Notes under the pieces: model-generated | Database searches by the model: none | What the model saw: the letters and a program-made list of their open reading frames with translations, nothing else | What the model was told of the DNA's origin: nothing | Position numbers and translations under genes: made by a program | In this document: in pieces, positions 1-11,115 of the stretch | How positions within the stretch are numbered: position 1 is the first letter of the stretch | Layout: every line of letters begins with the position of its first letter | Assembly: GCA_032622095.1 (NCBI GenBank) | Contig: CP136064.1 | Location: 170,014,310 to 170,078,309 of the forward strand | Length of the DNA: 64,000 bases | Direction of reading: 5' to 3' | Source: Siphonodentalium dalli | Lineage: Eukaryota > Mollusca > Scaphopoda > Gadilida > Siphonodentaliidae

Positions 1-529
1 ACTCACAGCCTCACGCTAAACAGTATCCATAAACAGTATATGATAGTCTGTTTTTATATAATGAAAATAAATATAACAGCAGATTCAATGTTTGTTTGTT
101 ATACACAATAAATGAATATCTGAATAAATTGTAGTTTAATTCGTGAGAGATTGTTAGGTTGTTGTATTTGTTTGAGTTTGGCCGAGATTGTCACATTCAA
201 ATGTTATACGACCATTAACTGGCCATAAATTAATTGTTATAACTTATAAAGTAAATCATTTTGGCTTATTAAACATGTATATTATTCTTAATAGGCTTTC
301 ATTATGCACAGAATAACAAACGAACACACAAAAATGATTTTAGTGTGATAGCCTTTGGACATATCTGTAGCAAGGATGAATAATGCGAAGTGACGTCATT
401 ATCTTATAATTATGGATACATGTAATTAGCGTGAGTTTTGTGTAATGAAATGATAGGGGTTCTATCGCACTATGGTTGATATATTATATTTACTAATGGC
501 ATGTTGATATTTTCCTTCTCCTTTAATCG

Positions 530-640
530 ATTCTGATAACTGAAGCAGCATTTCAAGAAATGTTGTAGTTATTGGAATCTGATGATATGGGGACCATCGA
601 ATCGTATTGTGGACGTTTAACTGGCAATTTTTAATTTTGA
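530..640 (+). repeat. Dispersed repeat, copy 1
   Basis: The stretch containing AATCTGATGATATGGGGAC reappears, diverged, at about 47155-47260 inside the helicase intron. A weaker match around GATTTGGGGACCATCTAATC lies at about 57295-57335. All three copies are in the same orientation. No terminal structure or coding content was seen, so the class is unknown. Confidence 0.45.
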
Positions 641-1025
641 TTGTGTTGCTTGAAAATATTTATTGTTTTAGCATACTGCATGTTGTATTAGAAATTTAAG
701 CATTTTAGAGCATGTAAATTGATTTACACTATATAAAATATCAAATGAATCAGCTAATGTTACCATACAATGTTATTTGTTTGGGATATATACCCTTGGC
801 ATGCAATCACAGCTTATTTAAACCTTCTCATGCCTTGCAATTTGCTAATGCTGTGTGAGAATATTTTGATGTTTTTTTATGTGCACCATACCATGTATCA
901 TTCACATAACGCAGATATATGGATCATTCTTCTGCTGTGTGTCTGTCCACAAACACTATTCAATGCAATAACTCAAGTATTTTTACTTCATCCATGTGTG
1001 TGTCAGTCAACAATTTCCTTTGTTA

Positions 1026-1290
1026 TACCCGACAGGCCACATCTCTAATCTGATCATTAGCAAACTTCCTCTGGATCTACGGGGTGACCTCTAGATGGGA
1101 GCTTACCATTTTCCCTCAATTTCTGTTAAAAAACATGGCTGCCAGTCGGTATCTTGGATTTACTCTTTGTATGACTCAATCCATTGCGTATTTAGTAATA
1201 CATTGACATACCAACATTCTCAATTGCTCCCTTGACTCACATTTGACAATAGCCCCTCTCCATGTTCAGTTTCAGTGTCACTGACATTTT
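1026..1290 (+). repeat. Dispersed repeat, copy 1
   Basis: This segment shares a colinear, diverged match with 43018-43330. Both contain a 'cacatc...tcatc/aaactt', 'gatgggagc...tttttcc' and 'aacatggctgccA' series in the same order. The copy at 43 kb is followed by a second partial unit, so the family may be tandem. No coding content. Confidence 0.5.
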
Positions 1291-1734
1291 CTGTTATCGT
1301 ATAATGTTCATATTTTATGTGCATGTTTATGATGACACACCCACTCAACTGTATATTAACTGGTATCGATTGGTCAGTTTAGAAAAGAATTCAGTAGAGA
1401 AAATAAATTGATACTGGCACACATTTTACTTATTTGTTCCATGATATTATTATTCATTGCAATATGCCTGGTTTGATATCGGTACCAGGTAGATCATTCA
1501 CACGGACGGTTTTAGATTGCTTATCAAGTTTGAGAGAGAAAAGTATATAATATATTCTGATAGGCAATTAATTCGAGGGAATTAAGACTTTCCTGGTTCC
1601 CCCAACAGGTCTCTGTACGGACGGTCTACAACACAACAGATGTTCAAACCTGCCTGACATTTGTGCATGATTGTTGAAAAAAATTATTTGCTGCCACATA
1701 TAGAGAGCGATTATCGGAATGTACGTCTTTCATC

Positions 1735-1956
1735 ATGGAGAATACTTTGGCAGCTGATGACACTATAGTCACTGTGGACAGTACTGTTTAGACTCTAGAG
1801 ACGGGAGATATAACTTCTGACAAATCAACATTTATCAATTCGCCATTAGTAAATCGACATATTATAACTGAAGAAAACCTATCCACTACTGAGACAAGTA
1901 CATCATTTAAGTCAGACTCATCCTGCCAAACAATTATTCTGTCATCATGGAACAAT
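1735..1956 (+). pseudogene. Probable decayed 5' end of the coiled-coil/transposase-like gene
   Basis: From an ATG at 1735 the frame reads as an acidic, Ser/Thr-rich peptide starting MENTLAADDTIVTVDSTV, meets an in-frame TAG at 1789-1791, and then stays open to 1956. The reading frame starting at 1947 lies two frames away. The composition and the direct abutment suggest this is the original N-terminus of the next gene, disconnected by one stop and one frameshift. This is an inference: no homologue was available to anchor it, and the real start could be the ATG at 1947. Confidence 0.35.
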
Positions 1957-2603
1957 TAAACAATTCTGATGTCTTAAATTATAACAAACGTAATGGCACT
2001 TCTGGCACTGCAGATTGGTTAATGGAGTTTTATGGATCCAGCCACACAAATCATTCACTCCAATGTTATGTTTGGAGGCTCGATAAAGAACACAAGAAGT
2101 TCAAGAATAATTCATACCATCCTAAAGGGTTGCAAAATTTACAAAATTTCTTGTCTTCAGCTATCAATCTCCCGACTCAGACTACAAGAAAAAAAAAGGA
2201 TGTTGAACCTCCTGCTGATTTGGCAACATTACAGCGTGAATTAGTCGTCAGCAGAAGTGTTGCTTCTTCACTTGCTTCAAATTTGGAAGAAAAGAAAACG
2301 GAGATAGAACAGCTGAATATCACCCTATCGAAGAAGATTTGTCGGTCGATCCTTCCAAAGGTTAAGAAGGATCTCAATTTTAAGATTAAACTCGTAGAGA
2401 AGAAAAACAATGTGTTGCAGGCTAGGATTATTAACAAAAATCAAGAACTGAAGAGACTTCGGTCGAAGGTGTCGTATGCCATCAGCTGTTTGAATAAAGT
2501 CCAGTCGAAGATATCAGACCTCCAGGACAGAAACAGAGACCTCAATAAAGAATTAACTGAAACAGGTGAAGAGAACTGTTTTATCAAAGGAGCTTACCAC
2601 TAA
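1947..2603 (+). CDS. Coiled-coil N-terminal half of a transposase-like protein (frameshifted)
   Basis: This 218-codon frame opens with ATG at 1947. A short globular-looking start (about residues 1-70, including TADWLMEFYGSSH) is followed by a Lys-rich hinge and then a long heptad-rich stretch, about residues 90-210, rich in Leu, Lys, Glu and Asn, which I read as a coiled coil. The last codons overlap the next frame by about 38 bases; the coiled-coil character continues straight across the overlap in the other frame (KELTTKIKDITEENEWLRD). The two are therefore almost certainly one protein separated by a single indel near 2566-2603. The indel could be a true mutation or an assembly error. Function is unknown; the coil suggests oligomerisation. 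Confidence 0.6.
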   Translation: MEQLNNSDVLNYNKRNGTSGTADWLMEFYGSSHTNHSLQCYVWRLDKEHKKFKNNSYHPKGLQNLQNFLSSAINLPTQTTRKKKDVEPPADLATLQRELVVSRSVASSLASNLEEKKTEIEQLNITLSKKICRSILPKVKKDLNFKIKLVEKKNNVLQARIINKNQELKRLRSKVSYAISCLNKVQSKISDLQDRNRDLNKELTETGEENCFIKGAYH

Positions 2604-4758
2604 GATAAAAGACATCACAGAAGAAAATGAGTGGCTACGAGATATGGTTGCTGACAACTATCAAGCATTCGATGAAGAAGCAAAAAGGTACACCACCCAA
2701 ACACAGTCATGCATATATAAACTTCTCGAACTTAATGTTCCACAAAATAATATATCACCTGTAATATCCACTGTTCTCAAACTTTTAAATGTTACACCAA
2801 ATCGTTTACCATCATTATCAACTGTGAACAACATGAACATCCAACGACTTAGTCTATGCCAGAAGCAACTATCGGAAGAGCTACCAAAAAAGAAGAATCT
2901 TTGTTTGCTGAGTGATGAAGCTAGTAAGTATGGTCATAAGGTAGAGGGCATGCATGTGTCAGATGAAGATGGAGACATCTGGGTCCTCGGAATTCGAGAA
3001 ATCACAACAAAATCGGGTAAAGACATCCTCCAGTCGCTACAAGAGATGCTGTCAGACATTGACCAGTCGTCTTCTTCAGTAATATCAGCCACCCCATCTG
3101 TATCCATCTTAAAAAATATCACAGCCACCATGTCTGATAGAGCTTCAACGCAGCTAAAGTTCAATGACCTTCTTCAAGAGGCCCGTTCAGCAATAATCAA
3201 TGATAATGATGTAGATTCGCTCAGCACTGAAGAAAAATCATCTCTTGGTAAAATCTGCAACTTTTTGTGTTCTCTACATGCACTCGTTCACATGGCAGAT
3301 GTGTCATCAAAGGCCTTGCTGGAGATTGAAAAAACATTCTTTGATGATGACCCTCCTATCCATAACCCTTCCTTCAAAAAGACAGAATCTGGAACCCTTC
3401 GGCTTGTACGGACTTGCTGCAAAGCTTTTGCAAGGGGCGCCGATGAGAAAAATGGCCAACACATTCAATTTGAAACCTATGCTAAACCTTATCTTCATAA
3501 ACACAGCCTTAAGAAATTGCCACTGGAAAAATTCAGAGGAAACAGATTCAACATTCTCTTCAAAAATGCAGCACATATATATTTCCTCAAAGATCAGCTC
3601 CTGGAATTTTTAGAAAATCAACATGATAATCAACTACTTCAATCAGTTCTTCATGACATCAAAGTTTCTGAGTATGTCGCTGGGTGTAAGGCTTTGGGAC
3701 TTATCTGTAACTTCCTAACAAAACCTTTCTGGGCTTATCTCGAAAATAAAGACATCAAGGTTCTGCAGACAGCTAATATGTACACAGAGATAGTCCAATA
3801 CCTATCCGACTTTGAACCACATGTACATGATTTTCTCCATGGAGAATACCTACTGACATTTTTCGATGAAAAAAAACTGATATCTACAGTAGTCAAATCT
3901 TTGACAGCTCCATGGGAACATGATGGAAAAGTGATCTCAATCCTCCTTACTATTATCCCTGCTCTCTGCTCGTTGCTTAAAACACTGTTTGCTGATTTCT
4001 TGGCTGATGGACGGTGGTCTTCTTCTACTTCTGACAACACCATGCTTCAGAGAACGGCATCTGTTCCACAACACAACAAATTTTCGGAATCGATTTTTGG
4101 GCATCTGGATCGTCTTGTTACAATGAAACCGAGTTCAACTCAAATCGCAGCTGAGGCACATATTATGTTTGTCCATAACAATACCCACCAGTGGCTAGAA
4201 TCTAAATCGCAGCAAGAAAGAGATATACTGATAAATTCCTCCCGAACTAATTCATACAAGTTACGACAACTCTTCAAAGACAGACAGACTGCCATAGATC
4301 AACAGAGACAAGAAATAATCCATGCAAAATTTCAGCAAAATGAAAAAACCAAACTCAACCGATTACATCGACTTGAAGATCTCACGAGCAAAATTCAAAT
4401 TTGGGGCCTTTGGCAGTCAGCAGAAGAAGTTGAGTCGGCAGTAAATCTGATTAAAACAAAAACTGAAAAAATTGAAGCTCTAAAATGCCAACTATCATTC
4501 CGAAAAACAGTGTTGAAACAGAAGATGGGAAAGGAGGGATCTGATGTCTATCGAATTACAAAAACTGTGAATACACGCAGGGTGAAGTTGTCAGTGATTG
4601 AGCTAACATATAATGTGAAGAGATTAGTTGCCCATTCGTTCAACCATCAAACATCCGATGACTCTGGAGATCACCCGGTATTACTAGGAAAGAAGGTAGA
4701 ACATGCTTTCGAAGAAAATGGTAGTGTCAAGTGGTTTGTTGGGCAGGTTATATCGCAG
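2566..4758 (+). CDS. Transposase-like core of the coiled-coil protein, main exon
   Basis: About 731 codons lie in frame up to a strong splice donor, CAG|GTATAT, at 4758/4759; reading through would add an unrelated tail to 4920. Residues 1-50 finish the coiled coil. Two conserved-looking acidic blocks follow: LLSDEASKYG (Asp near residue 117, base 2914) and TMSDRAST (Asp near residue 191, base 3136). A later block FSESIFGHLDRL (Glu near residue 508, base 4087) resembles the late Glu region of hAT-type DDE transposases. Residues 560-660 are again coiled and basic. The end holds the first half of a Tudor-like domain (LLGKKVEHAF, KWFVGQVISQ). I remember large invertebrate families with this layout but no agreed name; the DDE reading is an inference from spacing and motif style. 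Overlaps the coiled-coil half upstream. Confidence 0.6.
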
Positions 4759-5558
4759 GTATATTACCATTTTGGTAACTATCTCTCCTGTCAGCATGTA
4801 CTCGCCTGCAAGTTCATGACTACAAAGTTTACCATACTCACAGATAATGATAATTTATTAAACCATAAAATTCAATTATCCTCTGAGTTGGAACTGACTT
4901 GCATGACCATAACAGACTGATATAATTAACTGCACTTTGTCCACTTAATCCTTTGTAACCTACGTTTTACCCTCTAACCAATACACATAATATTAACCGA
5001 ACTGTCATAAGTATATTACAACGTTTATCATTTTGTGTTTGTCTAAAAACAATGGAACTGATAACCAGAATAACAAATGTAGATGCTAACTTGTATTTTG
5101 TCACTAACCAACATACTAGTATTGTTCATCTGTATAAAATTGGCAGTCAGTTTGTTGATGAAATTAATACAAATTACTGGTACAAGTGTACCATACTGCT
5201 TTAATAACAGTTTCATAGAAATTACAACATTTGTTCCTTGTGATCTCTGACATTGTACCACATGAACTATTATACAGACAAATTGACAAGAGTATTAAAG
5301 CCATTTCTTTTTTGTTTTGGTAGACATGTTTCAGAATATTGTTATTTCTCCATATATGAATTGTCAGAAATACCAGTCAATTAATGTATAAATGTTATAA
5401 GAGAGTCGCTGTTGATACATCATTCTGGTTACAATAATTTTAAATAAACATGCGAGCAAAGTTGCATGTTATTTCTATGAGAATAAAGAAACTAGTTTCA
5501 GAAAAGGATGATGCTCTAATAAGGCTGTAATATTTATTTCCATATATATTGGTTACAG
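4759..5558 (+). other. Intron of the transposase-like gene
   Basis: The intron is 800 bases, phase 0. The donor is CAG|GTATAT and the acceptor TTGGTTACAG|GTTCC. It is called because the frame downstream of the acceptor completes a domain that the upstream exon leaves half finished. AT-rich, no internal gene seen. Confidence 0.7.
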
Positions 5559-5669
5559 GTTCCTGGATATCCTGTTTGGTACAATATTAAATACTCGGGT
5601 GATCCTGCAATCTATAGCTACAGGCTGTTGGAAGATTATAGGGCAAGCGATCTGCGAATATTAGTCTAA
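5559..5669 (+). CDS. Last exon: C-terminal half of the Tudor-like domain
   Basis: This 37-codon exon, too short to stand out as a gene on its own, reads VPGYPVWYNIKYSGDP, then IYSYRLLEDYRASDLRILV and a TAA stop. Joined in phase 0 to the previous exon it gives G-K-K-V-x-H ... W-F-x-G-x-V ... W-Y-N-I-K-Y ... Y-x-L-L-E-D-Y ... D-L-R-I-L, the pattern of a small Tudor/SPIN-like barrel with two aromatic residues in the strand after the intron. Such barrels read methylated lysine or arginine in known families; whether this one does is unknown. A related domain ends the segment at 44.2-44.8 kb. No stop or frameshift interrupts this exon. Confidence 0.65.
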   Translation, partial: VPGYPVWYNIKYSGDPAIYSYRLLEDYRASDLRILV

Positions 5670-5673
5670 TAAA
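5668..5673 (+). promoter_or_regulatory. Polyadenylation signal overlapping the stop codon
   Basis: AATAAA uses the last two bases of the TAA stop at 5667-5669. If used, the transcript would have a 3' UTR of only some 15-35 bases. No other AATAAA close to the stop looks better placed. Confidence 0.35.
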
Positions 5674-7100
5674 TGGTCAGTGCATGTCTTGTGTATTATA
5701 CTGTTGATCCTAGAGTATATTATGTACCAATTTTGTCCACTGGAGTCTCTCCAGTTGCGTTTTTCAAAATTGGCAGAATTATTTTTTCGTCGTCAAAATT
5801 AAAAAAATTCCGAGAAAAAAAACAAACATTTAAAAAAAAAAATCATTTGTGTTTCTCATCATGTAAGCTTACTTGACACACAACTATTTCCTGTTTTTTT
5901 TTTACCCACATTTCCTGATGTTCTAATACAGTCAGAGCAAAATAGGCGAAATGATAGGCCCACACATTATCTGTACCGTACTTACTTTGACCAAGGAACT
6001 AGCTAGAAACCTCCAGGTCACACATCCCAAATTTTATCAGCCCGCTTTACCTCTAAACTAAGCTTTTAATGTTGTTTGTATTCGCTGGTTACAAAACGAC
6101 TCGTGTTTTTCAACCGTTGTACAACTTTGATTTTGACCTGATTCTCAGTCCGCCCCAGATGAGATCGACCTAGTTTCCGGTATTTACTCGTCACGCCATG
6201 ACAATCAGTTGTACTTATCCACCGTTGGACATCAGTCATGTGTTCTGGTACAGTAAGAGCAATCTAGGTGACCCAGTGATCTTCCGTTTACCTTGACCTA
6301 CCTATGCCACACCACACGCCTTTAGCGTTTTATATATACGGTAAAGAAAGCCAAGGCCATACGTGGCCCTATGTACAGCCAAAGTGTGCCTTTCGATATA
6401 GCCGAGAAATGACACATATCCATGCATACATGTATATAACTTGTTATTTATGTTTTGTTGCCTTTTGATTGTTTTTCTTGGTTTTCTCGGTGGTGTTTCA
6501 TATTATGCTATGTGTTTATATTGCCTCCTATATATTGATGTATTCTGACTTAAAAACAATATCAACAGCACTCCAAATCTTTAGGGGTTCTCCACCAATC
6601 GTGAAGGGATGTCCACTTGAATTGGAGCGCCTCCCAGTTGGATTTAATTCAAATTGGGGAAACTCAGGAACGTATCTAACCTACCTCAATCTTGGCGAAA
6701 TATCATTTTGATACATTGACTTAGAGATATACACATGAATATTCCTTAAATATTTTGTGTTGCGTAGATATACCTCGCATTAAAATCCCATAAATTAACA
6801 ACCTAAATCTAAACCTATAATAAATCACTAGGTGGCGAGATGTCACGCATGCATGGATTTCGCTATTAACCGCCATGAATGTTGTCAATTTTGCCAACAT
6901 TACACACAATAAGTAATTCTGTCCTTTTATATCATTTCTGATGATACATTGATGTTGGTCTCCCCCCCCCATTTGAGTCTGCCTTCACGTAACAGCTGTG
7001 CTTAATGTCTGCACATTACCATTAGGTTACCTGTCCAGAAATACTGAGAACCGCTTTTGTTAACTTTATACACGTTCGCTAGAATGTTTTTCTCTTTACA
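5670..7100. other. Intergenic stretch, nothing recognised
   Basis: AT-rich spacer between the transposase-like gene and the retrotransposon. It contains A-rich tracts near 5800-5840 and a C run at 6961-6970. Short open frames (for example 6469-6711) show no motif. Confidence 0.5.
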
Positions 7101-7353
7101 TCGATGAAGCCCATTAAATTGCCCCTAGAATTTACAAAGGCTGACAGTCAAGATAAGATGTCGGGGATCCGATTTTTCGTATTGTTAAACGTGTATATCT
7201 TTGTAAATGTGTATTTCTCGATTCCGAGGAAGGAAGTTATTACACAATATGATGATGTACAATGTAATCAAAATTACGAAACCAAATTCACATTGACAGT
7301 ATACAAGTTTATCACTCCCGGTCCATGGTTAGTTGAGCTGATTATTCTGATGT

Positions 7354-8216
7354 TTGGGATTCCCTTTCCGAAGCACAACTTGGAACTTTACTTTTGTACC
7401 ATCTCTCATGGGGATTAGTATCCAACAGTATCGTGCTTCCATAGGCCTTTTCACTTACGCTAATTATGGCTTTGATCTCCGAAAGTACTTTGGAAAAAAT
7501 CAAATTTTTTCCGCCAATCTATCTGGTATAAAAACAGCTTTCCGACTGGTGCCGCTTGTTGCTCTACTCCTGATTATTTGTGGAGATATCCATCCACATC
7601 CTGGAACAAATTCGACCTCGTCTTCGGATGAGCTGCATCATATCTCGATATTTCACCTAAACATACGGAGCTTAAGACACAAACTCGCCAAAATTGCCTA
7701 CTTACTAAACGATTATGATGTGATTTGATTCACCGAAACACACATTGATGATACGTTTCCATCCGAAAATATATTGATGCAATCCTTTTGTGAACCAATA
7801 AGAAATAATGGATCAAACTCTGGGGGAGGCATTGCAGTTTATTTTGCAAATCATATAGCATTTCCGCGTATACCGGAATTGGAATTTGATAACTCGGTTA
7901 TGTGGTTCAGAATTTATATGCCCCAAACTAGCTACTTATTGTGCATATCCTACAGATCTGATCAATTTTGCGATCCTGAATATTGGAAATTTTTAGATGA
8001 GTCTATAGACATTGCATTGGATCTTAACTTGCCGCTAATACTCACAGGAGATTTCAATTCAAATGCGATCATCCCCGGCTCTAAAATAAACACAATAAAA
8101 GATGCCTACCGTTTGAGAAACCTGATTGAGTCTCCCACTAGAGTATCAGAAACTACTAGTACCTCCTCGATCCCATTCTAGTCAGTGAAGATGTTGTTTC
8201 TTACCATGCTGATGTT
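7354..8216 (+). pseudogene. LINE N-terminus and endonuclease domain
   Basis: The frame from 7354 reaches a hydrophobic run (LVPLVALLLIICGDIHPHPG), then the start of the endonuclease (FHLNIRSLRHKL...YDVI). A TGA at 7726-7728 stands where family members have Cys or Trp before TETH; the same frame continues (FTETHIDD, LILTGDFNSN with the catalytic Asp-Asn pair) to about 8160. A frameshift there moves the end of the domain (DPILVSEDVVSYHADVLDLG, then ISDH with the catalytic Asp-His) into the frame used downstream. The four conserved endonuclease blocks are recognisable, so the identification is firm even though the gene is dead. Confidence 0.75.
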
Positions 8217-9690
8217 TTGGATCTCGGTATATCAGACCACTATGCAGTAAATGCATACGTTGCCGTTGAGTATAGTCCACAAAAGTCATTTTATCGTACT
8301 GTTTGGCAGTACCGAAATGCTGATTTTGAACGAGCTCGGTCACTGATTTTTGAACTAGATTGGAATAACATTCTAAAAGGTACTGAAGACATAAATTCGG
8401 CGACTTGTGTAATCTCTAGAAAATTTCTCTCAATAATGAGAGAAACAGTTCCCAGAAAGAAAGTTCTTATCCGAAAAAACGACAAGTGTTGGTTCAATAC
8501 TGAACTAAGATCTGTCATCCGTAGTAGAAATCGTTTACGCCACATAGCTCAAAAATCGGGGAAACCGAAAGATTGGATCAGGTACAAAAATAGTCGAAAT
8601 TCTGTGAATAACATGAAAAAGTATGCAAAAGCTAAATTTGATCAAGATCTCGAGACTTCAATAAAGTCCGATTCATCAGCAAATTTTTTTTGGCACATTG
8701 TCAAAGAGCTTCTTGATAATGCACCGAACTCCTGCATTCCACCCCTGCGAAACAGCAGCGGAAATTTGGTGTTTGATGACGATTCCAAAGCCTGTCTCCT
8801 TAATGAAAAATTTGTTGCTAATTCAGATATCGACAATTCTAAATGCAACCTTCCTACTTTCCGAAAAAAATGTGATAATAATATATCAGATTTACCTGTC
8901 ACGATCGATGATATAACTGAAGCCATACAATCGACCAAACCAAATAAGGCACACGGTCACGACGGAATTACCGTTCGCATGTTACTAGGAACGATTGACC
9001 GAGTGGTAGTCCCTCTTCGCATTTTATTTTTAATGTCATTTGAATCGGGATGCTTTCCAGATTCTTGGAAACAGGCGAATGTTATTCCAATTCATAAAAA
9101 AAACGACCGATCCGCTACTGACAATTACCGACCAATCTCACTGTTACCCGTTCTTGGAAAGATTTTTGAAAAAGTGGCATTGAAATACCTTTCCAAACAT
9201 TTCTTTAATAACGGATTAATATATGATTATCAGTCCGGTTTCATTCCTGGTCACAGCACACTATACCAGCTACTGGAAATACAACACTCCTTGTGGCAGG
9301 CTCTCGGTCAAAAATTGTGCACATGTGCTATTTTTTGCGATATCTCCAAGGCTTTTGAACGAGTCTGGCACGAGGGGCTGTTATTTAAGCTTGAACAATG
9401 CGGAGTCAATGGACGACTTCTGGCCTGGATTAAAAATTATTTATCTTACAGGACACAACGAGTAATAGTTGGACAAACATTTTCGAGTCCCCTGCAACTG
9501 AAAGCAGGAGTGCCCCAAGGATAAATCCTTGGCCCATTCTTCTTCCTAGTTTTTATAAATGATATACATGAGAATTTAATATCTTTCACGCGTATGTACG
9601 CCAACACGTGTTTTACCTCATTCGAAGACGCTAGTACCTTATGTGAACATAACCTGCAAACAGACGTAGAAAGTATATCTGTATATCTGT
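8217..9690 (+). pseudogene. LINE reverse transcriptase domain
   Basis: The frame continues from ISDHYAVNAY through the endonuclease-RT linker into RT blocks: WKQANVIPIHKKND, YRPISLLPVLGKIFEKV, GFIPGHSTLYQLLE, CAIFCDISKAFERVWH (first catalytic Asp present), IKNYLSYRTQRV and GVPQG. At 9522-9524 TAA replaces the usual Ser of GVPQGS; the frame then carries ILGPFFFLVFINDI. The region where YADD should stand reads RMYANTCFTS, so both catalytic Asp residues of that box are gone. A frameshift near 9690 leads to the next piece. Inactive reverse transcriptase. Confidence 0.8.
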
Positions 9691-10926
9691 GTGGTACAAT
9701 TCAACTCTTCCAAGACAAAAATAATAAATTTTTCCTTCTCATCTAATTATAATACCCTAAGTGTCGCAATGGACGGTCAGTTAATAGAGCAGGTGGACAC
9801 ACATAGACACCTTGGTGTGTTTCTTCAGTCTAACCTCAATTGGGACAAGCAAATAGAAAATTTGTGTGGACGCTTAAGATCTCGCCTATCGCAATTGAGA
9901 CGAATGAAATTCACAGTTAATCGGCGAACCTTGGAATGTATGTACAAAACCTTTATTTTGCCACTTATGGATTACGGAGATGTAATTTGGGCTCACGCAG
10001 CGAACACTCTTCTTGTACTGCTTGATCGGATACATTATGATGCCGCTCGAATTGTTAGTGGGTTAAATAAATCTGTTTCGAAGAAAAACTTCTCACTGAA
10101 GTAGGATGGCCTACACTTTACACCAGACGCGAACACCATAAATTTAATACGTGGCTAATACTAAAGCTCCCAATTACCTGAGTACACTTTTGCCGACCTT
10201 TGCTAAAGATCAATCTACCTACTCACATCGATACCCATTATTATTCTTACAGAAACGCAACAATACAGAACATTTTAAATCGACCTTTCTGCCTGAGATG
10301 GTAATTAAATGGAATGCAGTGGTAATAAATGGATCATCTGATCGCACCAAAACCGACATATTGAAATTAATGTATGACAAATTGCCTATATTTCCCCCAA
10401 AACCGCCGCCATACTTCAATTCAGGCACTCGCAAATGGAACACCGTGCACACCAAGCTAAGGAATAACTGCAGCGATTTAAATTTTGATAAACTTGAAAA
10501 CTATATTTCTATAACAGCTCACTGTCAATGTGGGTTTTATATTGAACACGCCTCACATTTTTTCTTCCAGTGCCCGTTATTTGAAGAGAGTCGCTTAATA
10601 TTCATCCAACGCCTTTGGCTAAATGGAATTTTCGTTGATAGGATTGAAGATATCCTCTTTGGTCAAAGCAACCTATCCAATACTTTAAATGATAAATTGT
10701 TTCGCAATACGCAAACTTTCATTGCATCATCGGGTAGATTTCATTGACGGAAAACCTTCAAAATCCAAATAAGCCTATATATTCATACATTCCCCATATT
10801 GCCATCAAAATACTCGGCTCAGCTCGCCATAGGACCTACATCCCATCCTTGATATATGTCTACTCACTTTATACCCCACCCTCATTCTCGACCCTCCTCG
10901 TTTTAGGTACTACATTCCAATTATAA
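9691..10926 (+). pseudogene. LINE C-terminal region with Cys/His motif
   Basis: Three overlapping frames carry the end of the LINE protein. The first (9691-10104) has VQFNSSKTKIINFS, HRHLGVFLQSNLNWDKQI and LPLMDYGDVIW, typical of the thumb region. The second, after a frameshift near 10104-10151 (the lost stretch EVGWPTLYTRREHHKFNTWL sits in another frame), has KAPNYLSTLLPTF and WNAVVINGS. It ends with HCQCGFYIEHASHFFFQC, a Cys-Cys-His-Cys knuckle seen in this LINE group. The stop is at 10745-10747. The rest to about 11115 is 3' UTR. Confidence 0.7.
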
Positions 10927-11115
10927 GCTAATATTGAGTCGTACATAATTCCATATATAATTAATAATTTGCGTTTCAATATTGTTAAGGGAGAGGAGCA
11001 ATATTCTAAGTTGAATAACTTGTGCTCCCATCCCTTTTGATTAACTCATATCTTATTTCATATTCTAATTTGTTAAATGTATTATGTAATGAGGGTCAAA
11101 TAAAATATGTTCAAA

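Larger units (their letters stand above)
1..1734. other. Intergenic stretch, no gene recognised
   Basis: I see no convincing coding region here. The open frame at 770-1048 has no recognisable motif and an ordinary AT-rich composition. Two parts are dispersed repeats with copies elsewhere in the window: about 530-640 (see 47155-47260) and about 1026-1290 (see 43018-43330). Confidence 0.5.
7104..11115 (+). mobile_element. Decayed non-LTR retrotransposon, near full length
   Basis: A LINE-type element with an apurinic-like endonuclease, a reverse transcriptase and a C-terminal Cys/His region in the correct order on the plus strand. It ends near an AATAAA at about 11098-11103. The phrases GDIHPHPG at the N-terminus, YRPISLLPVLGKIFEKV in the RT and APNYLS...LLP near the C-terminus place it with Jockey/CR1-group LINEs; I cannot fix the clade. 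It cannot move by itself: at least two in-frame stops and four frameshifts break it, and the catalytic YADD box of the RT is lost. The 5' limit is uncertain; coding similarity starts at about 7450. Confidence 0.8.

Noticed and set aside
770-1048. 92-codon open frame
   Set aside because: Cys- and hydrophobic-rich translation of AT-rich DNA with no motif and no splice context.
4759-4920. Read-through C-terminus of the transposase-like protein
   Set aside because: A perfect donor at 4759 and a matching domain half at 5559 show that this stretch is intron.
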